DNA of 12,414 nt, from positions 1-12,414 of the forward strand of contig CALKXX010000011.1 in NCBI GenBank assembly GCA_938003725.1, read 5' to 3'. Position numbers and translations under genes: made by a program. The stretch is from an uncultured Sphingomonadaceae bacterium (lineage in GTDB: Bacteria; Pseudomonadota; Alphaproteobacteria; Sphingomonadales; Sphingomonadaceae). The notes beneath the pieces are model-generated. The model was given only the letters and a program-made list of their open reading frames with translations, searched no databases and had not been told where the DNA came from. Shown here one piece after another: positions 1 to 5,963 of the stretch (position 1 is its first letter; each line of letters starts with the position of its first letter).

Positions 1-460
1 TGTTATTGGCGTAAACCTGTCCGGTGCGTTTTATTGCACGCAGGCTGCTGCGAAGGCGATGGTGAAAGCGGGTAAGGGCGGCCGCATTATCAATATAGCT
101 TCGCAGGCAGCGAAAACCGGTTTTCCCCATCTTCCCGCTTATGTCAGTTCGAAGCACGGCATGGTCGGCCTAACACGGGCGAGCGCGGTTGAGCTAGGGG
201 CGCATGGCATTACCGTGAATGCCGTTTGCCCAAATCATGTGACGACCGGATTGGGCGCGCAGCAAAATGCCTATTTTTCCAAATTGCTCGGGTTCGATAC
301 GGTCGAGGATTATCTTGCTAATATGAGCAAGAGCAATCCAATGGGGCGTCCCGGCCTGCCAGGGGATACCGCGGCGGTTTGCGCATGGCTGGCAAGTGAT
401 GAGGCATTTTATATGACCGGAGAAGCGTTGAATATTTCCGGTGGTGAGGAGATGCACTAA
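1..460 (+). CDS. Short-chain dehydrogenase/reductase (SDR), 5' end cut off by window edge
   Basis: This is the C-terminal part of a classical SDR, an NAD(P)-dependent oxidoreductase that interconverts alcohols and ketones. The frame is open from base 2 and the gene begins outside the window. Seen: the VNLSG strand with the structural Asn at the very start, the INIAS strand carrying the catalytic Ser, then YVSSK (Tyr-x-x-x-Lys) and ITVNAVCP, ending with the usual C-terminal MTGEALNISGGEE. The N-terminal TGxxxGxG cofactor loop is not visible, so NAD versus NADP preference cannot be judged. An internal ATG at 59 is not the start, because SDR sequence continues upstream of it. The stop codon TAA overlaps the next ATG by one base (TAATG), so the gene leads or lies within the plus-strand operon. 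Family assignment is firm; the substrate is unknown. Confidence 0.93.
   Translation, partial: VIGVNLSGAFYCTQAAAKAMVKAGKGGRIINIASQAAKTGFPHLPAYVSSKHGMVGLTRASAVELGAHGITVNAVCPNHVTTGLGAQQNAYFSKLLGFDTVEDYLANMSKSNPMGRPGLPGDTAAVCAWLASDEAFYMTGEALNISGGEEMH
446..451 (+). promoter_or_regulatory. Ribosome binding site GAGGAG for the PuuE-like gene
   Basis: GAGGAG lies 8 bases before the ATG at 460, inside the end of the SDR gene. It fixes the start at the TAATG junction. Confidence 0.75.
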
Positions 461-1326
461 TGCAGCAAGAGCGGATAGATTGGCCAGATGGCGCGAAAAT
501 GGCGTTAAGCATAGTCGTCAATGTCGAGGAAGGTAGCGAGATGACGGTGGTGCGGGGTGACCGCGGTATGGAACCGGTCGATGAGCTGGGTATCCATATC
601 AAATCGCCAATCCGTAACTATGGTAATGAAAGCAACTATCTATACGGCATCAAAGCGGGCGCGCCGCGTATTGTAAAACTGCTCAAGGAATATGAGATTC
701 TGGCCAGTTGGACGGTTGCCGCGATGAGCCTTGAGAACCATCCGGAGATTGCACAGGCCATTGTCGAGTTGGGGCATGAACCCGTCAGCCACGGCTATCG
801 CTGGGTCCATCAATTCAAGATGGACGAGGAACAGGAAAGAGATTTTATTCGCCGGGCCGTGACATCGATTGAGGAAACCGTCGGTGTTCGCCCCTATGGC
901 TGGCTATCTCGCTATTTCCACACGGACAATACCCGCCGTTTGCTGATCGAAGAGGGGTTCGATTATCATATGGATGACTATTCCGGCGATATTCCTTTTT
1001 GGGACAAGGATACTGTCGCAGGGACACCTATTGTGATCGTTCCCTACCAACTAGACAGCAATGATATGAAGATGTGGACCGACCCGGCAATGACGCCTCA
1101 GCAATGGCTGGAATATGCGAAACGCAATTTTGACCAAATCTACCGCGAAGGCGAGGATGGCAATCCCAAGATGATGTCACTTGGTCTTCACTTGCGAATT
1201 ATCGGACGGCCGGGACGTATCTGGGCCTTTGAAGAATTTCTGAAATATGTTCGTTCAAAGAAGGATGTTTGGGTGACATCGCGGCATCAAATCGCGCAGC
1301 ATCTGGCACAGGTCGATCCGCTATGA
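460..1326 (+). CDS. PuuE-like polysaccharide deacetylase-fold hydrolase (cyclic amide hydrolase candidate)
   Basis: This 288-residue protein belongs to the carbohydrate esterase 4/polysaccharide deacetylase fold, in the branch that includes the allantoinase PuuE and cyclic imidases rather than chitin or peptidoglycan deacetylases. Seen: WPDGAK then NVEEGSE (residues 21-27, the PuuE-type replacement of the metal-binding DD), SHGYRW (110-115), YGWLSR (146-151), MDDYSGDIPFWD (171-182) and GLHLRIIGRPGR (242-253). The second His of the usual HxxxH metal motif is Trp115, so the classical Asp-His-His zinc site is incomplete, as reported for metal-independent PuuE. It has no signal peptide and should act in the cytoplasm on a small cyclic amide or similar. 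The ATG is coupled to the SDR stop (TAATG), and the stop overlaps the crotonase start (ATGA). The family is secure. Allantoin as substrate is unlikely because no other ureide genes are present. Confidence 0.88.
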   Translation: MQQERIDWPDGAKMALSIVVNVEEGSEMTVVRGDRGMEPVDELGIHIKSPIRNYGNESNYLYGIKAGAPRIVKLLKEYEILASWTVAAMSLENHPEIAQAIVELGHEPVSHGYRWVHQFKMDEEQERDFIRRAVTSIEETVGVRPYGWLSRYFHTDNTRRLLIEEGFDYHMDDYSGDIPFWDKDTVAGTPIVIVPYQLDSNDMKMWTDPAMTPQQWLEYAKRNFDQIYREGEDGNPKMMSLGLHLRIIGRPGRIWAFEEFLKYVRSKKDVWVTSRHQIAQHLAQVDPL

Positions 1327-2099
1327 ATGCGGCCCCCAATCTAAGGCTAGATAAAAACGGCAAGGTCGCACATCTGATCATTGACCGACCGGAAAAACGT
1401 AATGCGTTCTCACAGGACATGTGGGAGCTGTTCCCCAAACTGCTCGCTGACGCAATGGCCGACGATGCCATTCGGGTCCTGACGGTCAATGCGAGCCGCA
1501 AAAATAGCGCTTTTTGTGCCGGCGCAGACATCGGGGAGTTCGGCGCTGGCGCGACTGATCCGCAGTGGCGGGCGAAAAATCAGGCAGCGATTGGGAAGGT
1601 ACAACATGATCTGGCACAAGCATCCAAACCCACGCTCGCCGTAATCGATGGCGATTGCATTGGGGGTGGCTGCGGCATTGCGCTCGCTTGTGACATCCGG
1701 ATAGCTGGACCCAAAGCACGCTTTGGAATTACACCGGCGAAATTGGGATTGGTATATCCTCTGCATGACACAAAGTTGCTGGTGGATGCAGTGGGGCCAT
1801 CTCAGGCAAAGCGGATTTTGTTCACTGGCGAAATTCTTGATTCTGAAGAGGCGTTTCGCATTGGGTTGATAACAAAATTGGCGACCAATCCCTATGACGA
1901 GGCGATGACCATTGCGGAAGTGATGACGTCGGTTTCATCGCATAGCCAGAAAATGAGCAAGACAATAATCCAGCGCATATTGGATGGGCAAGCGGATGAT
2001 GATGCTGCCTCGTCCGCGCTTTTTGATGCAGCCTTTGAAAGTGACGACTTCAAGGAAGGCGTCGGTGCGTTTCTGGAAAAAAGAAAACCGGAGTTTTGA
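1323..2099 (+). CDS. Crotonase-superfamily protein (enoyl-CoA hydratase/isomerase-like), atypical active site
   Basis: This 258-residue protein has standard enoyl-CoA hydratase length. The start at 1323 is chosen because it gives the ATGA overlap with the upstream stop and begins at the family N-terminus; an in-frame ATG at 1269 would add 18 unrelated residues. Seen: IIDRPEKRNAF (19-29), the first oxyanion-hole segment CAGADIGEF (65-73), the second oxyanion-hole segment IGGGCGIALACDIR (113-126) and the C-terminal trimerisation helices. Aligned by eye to rat mitochondrial enoyl-CoA hydratase, the two catalytic glutamates (Glu144, Glu164) are Gly118 and Pro138. The CoA-ester and oxyanion machinery is kept, but simple syn-hydration is improbable. 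Isomerase, hydrolase, decarboxylase or C-C cleaving roles exist in such crotonases. Cytoplasmic; it is followed after one base by the VOC gene. The fold is certain and the reaction is not. Confidence 0.9.
   Translation: MNAAPNLRLDKNGKVAHLIIDRPEKRNAFSQDMWELFPKLLADAMADDAIRVLTVNASRKNSAFCAGADIGEFGAGATDPQWRAKNQAAIGKVQHDLAQASKPTLAVIDGDCIGGGCGIALACDIRIAGPKARFGITPAKLGLVYPLHDTKLLVDAVGPSQAKRILFTGEILDSEEAFRIGLITKLATNPYDEAMTIAEVMTSVSSHSQKMSKTIIQRILDGQADDDAASSALFDAAFESDDFKEGVGAFLEKRKPEF
2090..2093 (+). promoter_or_regulatory. Ribosome binding site GGAG for the two-domain VOC gene
   Basis: GGAG, 7 bases before the ATG at 2101, supports this start over the in-frame ATG at 1984, which lies deep inside the crotonase gene. 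Confidence 0.65.
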
Positions 2100-2100
2100 T

Positions 2101-3003
2101 ATGACGCATGAGTTGCAGCATGGTTCGATATTGGGGGGCGTGGTGACCGTTCCCGATCTTGGCGCTGCACTGCGTGATTATCAGGATGTTTTGGGAATGG
2201 AGCTTATTGCGGGTGGCGGTTTTCGAGAAGTTGTTGCCGAAAGCTGGGGGTGCCCCAAAAGCGCCGGTGCGTCCATGGCGGCGCTTCGCCCAACCAGCGG
2301 CGCGGATTGCGTCATTCGTTTGATTGAGCAGGAAGATTGCAAAGATTTTAAACCCACGACGACCTATGGATGGGCGGCTTACGAACTGACAGTGCAAGAT
2401 GTGTTCGGCTGGCCGGATCGATTGCAGGGCAGCGGCTTCGACATTGTTGGCCCACCGAAAGAACTTGAAGGATTACCTTTCTTTGTGCCGATGCAAGTGC
2501 TCGGGACGGGAAAGGAACTGATCTACCTCAATGAAGTAAGAGAGCATACGCCGTCGTCGGACCTGCCCAAAGCACGATCTTTGACCGACCATATCTTTAT
2601 CGTGATACTGGCAACGCCGAACCGCGCCGCGACTGTGGATTGGTACACCAATAAATTAAAGTTGACTCAGGCGGATACCTATACGCTGGAATATTCGATG
2701 ATAAATGATGCGTTTGGTTTGCCGGCGGGAACAGTATCGGATTTGACAATGGTGCAAAATGGGCGGTTGCCGATTATCGAAGTCGATGACTACCCTTTGG
2801 AAGCAACTGTGCGTCCTTGTCACAACGGGATGTTGCCGCCGGGAAATGCCTTGGTCAGCCTTGCGGTCAGAAATCTCGACGAACTGGATGTAGAATGGAT
2901 TGCCGACCCTCAACGACATGATAGCCCATTTTATGAGGGGCGACGAAGTGCCACCACGATCGGGCTTGCTGGCGAATTGCTTGAGCTGATCGAAATCGGT
3001 TAA
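2101..3003 (+). CDS. Two-domain VOC (glyoxalase/extradiol dioxygenase fold) protein
   Basis: This is a 300-residue protein with two tandem vicinal-oxygen-chelate modules. Module 1 spans about 8-148, beginning VVTVPDLGAALRDYQDVLG and ending GTGKELIYLNEV. Module 2 spans about 160-300, beginning TDHIFIVILATPNRAATVDW and ending GELLELIEIG. The length and two-module build match type I extradiol dioxygenases and related lyases. Of the expected 2-His-1-Glu iron site in module 2, His164 and Glu295 sit at the right positions, but the middle histidine is absent (the strand at 249-256 has none). Module 1 lacks the usual His as well. Ring-cleaving activity is therefore doubtful; an isomerase, lyase or substrate-binding role is possible. 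It is the last gene of the plus-strand operon and its TAA shares four bases with the stop of the opposing operon. Fold secure, function open. Confidence 0.88.
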   Translation: MTHELQHGSILGGVVTVPDLGAALRDYQDVLGMELIAGGGFREVVAESWGCPKSAGASMAALRPTSGADCVIRLIEQEDCKDFKPTTTYGWAAYELTVQDVFGWPDRLQGSGFDIVGPPKELEGLPFFVPMQVLGTGKELIYLNEVREHTPSSDLPKARSLTDHIFIVILATPNRAATVDWYTNKLKLTQADTYTLEYSMINDAFGLPAGTVSDLTMVQNGRLPIIEVDDYPLEATVRPCHNGMLPPGNALVSLAVRNLDELDVEWIADPQRHDSPFYEGRRSATTIGLAGELLELIEIG

Positions 3004-3509
3004 CTGGCTGGCCGGCCGTCAGCGGTCACGTCGGGCGCAAAATTGTCAATATCACGCCATAGCCTCCACTTGCCATCCAGACCTTTCTTGAACACCAGAA
3101 ACGAGCGACCTTTGACGTCAATGCTATCGCTATTTTTCGGCGTGATGGTCATCCAATATTTTGCTGTCAGGTAAGCCCGCTTGCCTTCCACAATGATTTC
3201 CTCATTTGCAAAATCTATCGTGACCTGATTGCCCTGTGACTTGTTTCGTCCCAGAAAACCAAGGATGGCGTCGACACCTTTTTGCGGGAGCGCGCGATGT
3301 GCCATCAATATGGCATCGGGTTCATACATCGCTCGCATTTGTTCAATCTTGCCGGCCTCGATATGGGACTTCCAATCGTCAGCCCACTGGATAATGTGCT
3401 TTACGTCATCGGCCTGTGTCGCTGTCATCGGTGGCTGGCTTTCGGCGGGCAGCGGTGACAGAGCAAGCATCGCGCCGATACCGATAAGTATTTTGCATAT
3501 AGATTTCAT
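3000..3509 (-). CDS. Exported SnoaL/NTF2-like protein (ketosteroid isomerase-like fold)
   Basis: This 169-residue protein has a cleavable signal peptide: Lys2 and Lys6, a hydrophobic core at about 7-20, then PAES before Gln25, which fits cleavage after Ser24. The mature part (about 35-158) reads as a SnoaL-like or DUF4440 cone-shaped barrel: WADDWKSHIEAGKIEQM, then MYEPDAILMAHR (61-72), YLTAKYWMTI (113-122), GRSFLVFKK and KWRLWRDIDNF (147-157). These folds catalyse isomerisation, cyclisation or dehydration, or simply bind small hydrophobic ligands, usually without cofactor. No catalytic residue can be assigned with confidence. It is the last gene of the long minus-strand operon and starts 6 bases after the AhpD-like gene. 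A Shine-Dalgarno AAGGA sits at 3519-3523. The export signal is notable because most family members in catabolic operons are cytoplasmic. Confidence 0.85.
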   Translation of the reverse strand: MKSICKILIGIGAMLALSPLPAESQPPMTATQADDVKHIIQWADDWKSHIEAGKIEQMRAMYEPDAILMAHRALPQKGVDAILGFLGRNKSQGNQVTIDFANEEIIVEGKRAYLTAKYWMTITPKNSDSIDVKGRSFLVFKKGLDGKWRLWRDIDNFAPDVTADGRPAS

Positions 3510-3515
3510 TGCTTT

Positions 3516-4118
3516 CTATCCTTCGGCGGGCCTGTGTTGACCGGCTTGCCATTGTTTCGCCGAATACAGATTGCTGGCGGACTCGAACGGTTTGTCCTCT
3601 AGCTGTGTTGCGAGACTGTCGTTCCAGCGGTTGAGAAAACCGAACATAGAAATAACCGCGATAATTTCGGTTTGCTGCCGGTCAGTATAATGCGCCTTTA
3701 AAGCATCGAAATGAGCATCGGTGGACGCGTTGGGAACTTGTCCAGCGACAAAAGCAAGGTCAAGCGCAGCGCGTTCGGCTGCATCGAACAGGTCGCTATT
3801 TTGATAATCCCAGACCTCCTTCACCTTCTCTTCGGCTACATTTAGATCGCGTGCACCCAATGTTGTATGTGCTTTGCAATATTGACAGCCGGCCGCAGCG
3901 CTTACGACCGCGCCGATCAGGCGCTTGAGACCATTGTCAATGTCGCTCTCCCCATAGATAACCGATACAAGCCCGCGAAAGGCAACGAGCAATTCGGGCC
4001 AATGGGCCATCGTCATGACGGAATTGGGAACATATCCCATCAGGTTTTCGGAGAATTTCAGTGCGGCCTGGGTTTCGTCCGGCAGCTGTTCCATGGTCAG
4101 GGGAGTAATTCTCGTCAT
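3516..4118 (-). CDS. Carboxymuconolactone decarboxylase/AhpD-like protein with CxxC-H motif
   Basis: This 200-residue all-helical protein belongs to the AhpD/carboxymuconolactone decarboxylase superfamily. Seen: the leader with MGYVPNSV (27-34) and MAHWPELL (37-44), then the core SAAAGCQYCKAHT (73-85) with Cys78, Cys81 and His84, and a C-terminal helix GFLNRWND (160-167). The CxxC-xx-His arrangement is the redox-active peroxidase-type motif. True gamma-carboxymuconolactone decarboxylases lack the cysteine pair, so a disulfide or peroxide-handling role is more likely than beta-ketoadipate metabolism. No signal peptide. The ATG overlaps the stop of the upstream VOC gene (ATGA) and also has a strong GGAGG site at 4126-4130. 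Family certain; the partner and the oxidant removed are unknown. Confidence 0.9.
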   Translation of the reverse strand: MTRITPLTMEQLPDETQAALKFSENLMGYVPNSVMTMAHWPELLVAFRGLVSVIYGESDIDNGLKRLIGAVVSAAAGCQYCKAHTTLGARDLNVAEEKVKEVWDYQNSDLFDAAERAALDLAFVAGQVPNASTDAHFDALKAHYTDRQQTEIIAVISMFGFLNRWNDSLATQLEDKPFESASNLYSAKQWQAGQHRPAEG

Positions 4119-5158
4119 TTTCCGGCCTCCGCGATGCTGCTCTCATAAAATTCTGTGATATTGCCATCCGGGTCTCGCACGGCAAACAGGTTCGCGGTGC
4201 CGATATGCGCGATCTCTACGTTCTTCGATCGATAGGCGATGTCGACGCCTCGCTGCACCAGCAATGCGCGATAGGCCGCGAGGTCATTGACCGGATAGCG
4301 CACCGAAATAATCCCCAGATTTGGAAGGCGTGCGCGACTAGAAAAATCCCGCCCTTCAAAGCCCACAAATTGCATCAACTCCATTCGGCCGGTCTCGCCC
4401 GGCGCATGATGCACCACCGCGGCGCGGCGCGGGATAGAGGTGGTGAGATTGATCGGTATGGAAAAATTCGATGTGGTCGGCTGTGGATCAAGATAGTCGG
4501 CATTGAACAATAGTCCAAGGCCCAGTTTTTTACGGTAGAAATTGAGCGAAGTTTCGTGGTCGCGAACCATCCGCATGCTGTTAAAGCTCTGGCTCATCTT
4601 CCCGACCGGAAAGGCGGTGAATTCCGGAGCGATCCTTTCATAGACCGCGATGTTCATGCCATGCGGCCCCTGCAGCACCACGTTGTTTAAATCCGATGCG
4701 CCAAAGCTGAAGCGATAGGGTTCGCTCTCCGCCCACCAGCCATATTCCAAGGCGGCGTCGAACAAGGCATCGACATCATGCGAACGGATCATCAACGAGA
4801 ATATTCCGCCGGTGTCCCATGGGCGCGCCGCGGGCCGGACGGGCTTTTGCTCTCCCGCATCGTCGATTTTTACAAACCGGATACAACCGGTATCCGATTG
4901 CGGTGCGCATATCAGGCGATAGCGCCCTGATGATTTGGAAGGCAGGTTCCAATAATTCAGTTCGGTTCGGTCTATCTTGGATTCCCCGACGATCCGCCAC
5001 TCTCCATATTCGATAAACAGCCTGGATGCGTCATCAAGATCACGAACACTGACAACCGCTTCGCTCCATGGTGCAATTTTTTGCGCCTGGGCAGGGGTGT
5101 GAACGGGGGCAAGCAATCCGGAAATCAGAACAAGTGATATCCAGAAATATCTTACCAT
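4115..5158 (-). CDS. Exported two-domain VOC family protein
   Basis: This 347-residue protein starts with a signal peptide: Arg3, a hydrophobic core at about 4-17, then TPAQA before Gln26 (Ala-x-Ala cleavage after residue 25). Two VOC modules follow. Module 1 is about 31-175 (SEAVVSVRDLDDASRLF to NIAVYERI). Module 2 is about 190-340 (FNSMRMVRDHETSLNFYRKKLGL to AVRDPDGNITEFYES). Module 2 keeps the canonical C-terminal DPDGN-x-x-E (Glu336), but the two His positions are occupied by other residues, so a complete 2-His-1-Glu site is not visible. An alternative in-frame ATG at 5176 would add six residues before the signal peptide and lengthen the overlap with the YciI gene from 7 to 25 bases; the later start gives a more usual signal peptide. 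Export of a VOC protein is uncommon. It overlaps the AhpD-like gene by ATGA. Confidence 0.87.
   Translation of the reverse strand: MVRYFWISLVLISGLLAPVHTPAQAQKIAPWSEAVVSVRDLDDASRLFIEYGEWRIVGESKIDRTELNYWNLPSKSSGRYRLICAPQSDTGCIRFVKIDDAGEQKPVRPAARPWDTGGIFSLMIRSHDVDALFDAALEYGWWAESEPYRFSFGASDLNNVVLQGPHGMNIAVYERIAPEFTAFPVGKMSQSFNSMRMVRDHETSLNFYRKKLGLGLLFNADYLDPQPTTSNFSIPINLTTSIPRRAAVVHHAPGETGRMELMQFVGFEGRDFSSRARLPNLGIISVRYPVNDLAAYRALLVQRGVDIAYRSKNVEIAHIGTANLFAVRDPDGNITEFYESSIAEAGK
4126..4130 (-). promoter_or_regulatory. Ribosome binding site GGAGG for the AhpD-like gene
   Basis: A consensus GGAGG on the minus strand lies 7 bases before the ATG at 4118, inside the end of the upstream VOC gene. It is the clearest Shine-Dalgarno in the operon, suggesting this gene is translated more strongly than its neighbours. 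Confidence 0.7.
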
Positions 5159-5454
5159 GCTTTCCCGCCCACCCATTCACCCGCCACCCCCCGAAATTCG
5201 GCGATCTTAACATCCTGCCAGATACCGGCGGCATAATAGGGATCCTGCTCTAGCATCGTTTGTGCCGCCGTTTCGCTTTCTGCTTTAACGAGCAACAGTG
5301 ATCCAATAACCGTCCCTTCGGAATTTTTCATCGGCCCGGCAACGGCAATTTGATCCATGACCTCTTCGACATGGGTGAGATGGGCTGAAAGCGTTTCTTG
5401 CCGTATGGCGGCCGTACCGGGTTTATCGGTACAATAGATCGAAAATATTTTCAT
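5152..5454 (-). CDS. YciI-like protein
   Basis: This 100-residue protein has the YciI ferredoxin-like fold. Seen: the N-terminal strand MKIFSIYCTDKPG, then RQETLSAHLTHVEEV with His25 or His28 in the family His position, VAGPM (38-42), GSLLLVKAES (51-60) and DPYYAAGIW (71-79), whose Asp is the usual partner of the His. Family members form dimeric alpha+beta barrels. A few act as dehydrochlorinases or as muconolactone isomerase-like enzymes, but most have no proven reaction. Cytoplasmic. The ATG overlaps the alpha/beta hydrolase stop (ATGA) and the end overlaps the exported VOC gene by 7 bases, so translation is coupled on both sides. Family assignment good; reaction unknown. Confidence 0.87.
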   Translation of the reverse strand: MKIFSIYCTDKPGTAAIRQETLSAHLTHVEEVMDQIAVAGPMKNSEGTVIGSLLLVKAESETAAQTMLEQDPYYAAGIWQDVKIAEFRGVAGEWVGGKAW

Positions 5455-5963
5455 AGGCTGTCTCTATCCAGAAATTTCAATATCTCATGTGCGGTTTCGC
5501 AAGCAGCTTCGTCGAGCACTGCGCGCTTAATCTCCAATCGCTCCGTCAGCTTCGCATGTGCGATCAAATCGGTTGCCCGACTTGTGACGTCCGGCAATGC
5601 CAATTTGCCGATGCTGGTGGGCGCTGCCAGCGACATTTCGACCGCGACCAGATTGCCGGTGCGGAAACCCATTACGTCTACCGGAATATTTTGAGATAGT
5701 TCGGCAGTTAGCGCAAGCATTGCTTCGGCATATTCCAAAATCGCTGGTTGCGATTTGAAAATATCGGACCCGCCATGTCCGGGATAATCGGGCGCAATAA
5801 CCCGGCGGCCCTCTGCAAGATGCGGCATAATCGCGGTAAATGCTAACCCGCTAAACAGAGCGGGGTGCAGGCAATAGAGATCGGGTTTTGATGGTACATG
5901 TACCGGCTCACTCATGCGCCAATAAATTTGATCAAATGGTCCGTTTGAATAACCCTTCCTCAT
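5451..5963 (-). CDS. Short alpha/beta hydrolase-fold protein, apparently lacking lid and catalytic residues
   Basis: This 170-residue protein is recognisably alpha/beta hydrolase but about 90-100 residues shorter than usual. Seen: CLHPALFSG (31-39, the oxyanion-hole strand-loop, with HP in place of HG), RRVIAPDYPGHGGSD (53-67, highly typical) and the nucleophile elbow VMGFRTGN (97-104). The elbow reads Gly-Phe-Arg-Thr-Gly, so Arg101 occupies the Ser/Asp/Cys nucleophile position. Soon after the following strand the protein runs into ETAHEILKFLDRDS, which resembles the final helix of full-length family members. The lid and the acid and histidine segments therefore seem to be missing internally. 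The gene is flanked by ATGA overlaps on both sides, so the frame is maintained and no frameshift is apparent. It may be a non-catalytic or altered-function descendant. Met17 is a possible alternative start. Confidence 0.75.
   Translation of the reverse strand: MRKGYSNGPFDQIYWRMSEPVHVPSKPDLYCLHPALFSGLAFTAIMPHLAEGRRVIAPDYPGHGGSDIFKSQPAILEYAEAMLALTAELSQNIPVDVMGFRTGNLVAVEMSLAAPTSIGKLALPDVTSRATDLIAHAKLTERLEIKRAVLDEAACETAHEILKFLDRDSL

Noticed and set aside
1269..1322. Earlier in-frame ATG for the crotonase gene
   Set aside because: It would place 18 unrelated residues before the family N-terminus and deep overlap with the PuuE-like gene, while 1323 gives a normal ATGA junction.
1984..2100. Earlier in-frame ATG for the two-domain VOC gene
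   Set aside because: It lies within the crotonase coding region; the ATG at 2101 has GGAG at proper spacing and starts at the expected N-terminus.
3004..3022. GC-rich imperfect hairpin around GGCCGGCC just after the plus-strand stop codon, a possible terminator
   Set aside because: The stem has mismatches and no T tract follows; the bases encode the C-terminus of the SnoaL-like protein on the other strand.
5451..5963. Frameshift as the explanation for the short alpha/beta hydrolase
   Set aside because: The following YciI gene starts within the hydrolase stop codon and there is no leftover sequence that could encode the missing lid; an in-frame loss fits better.
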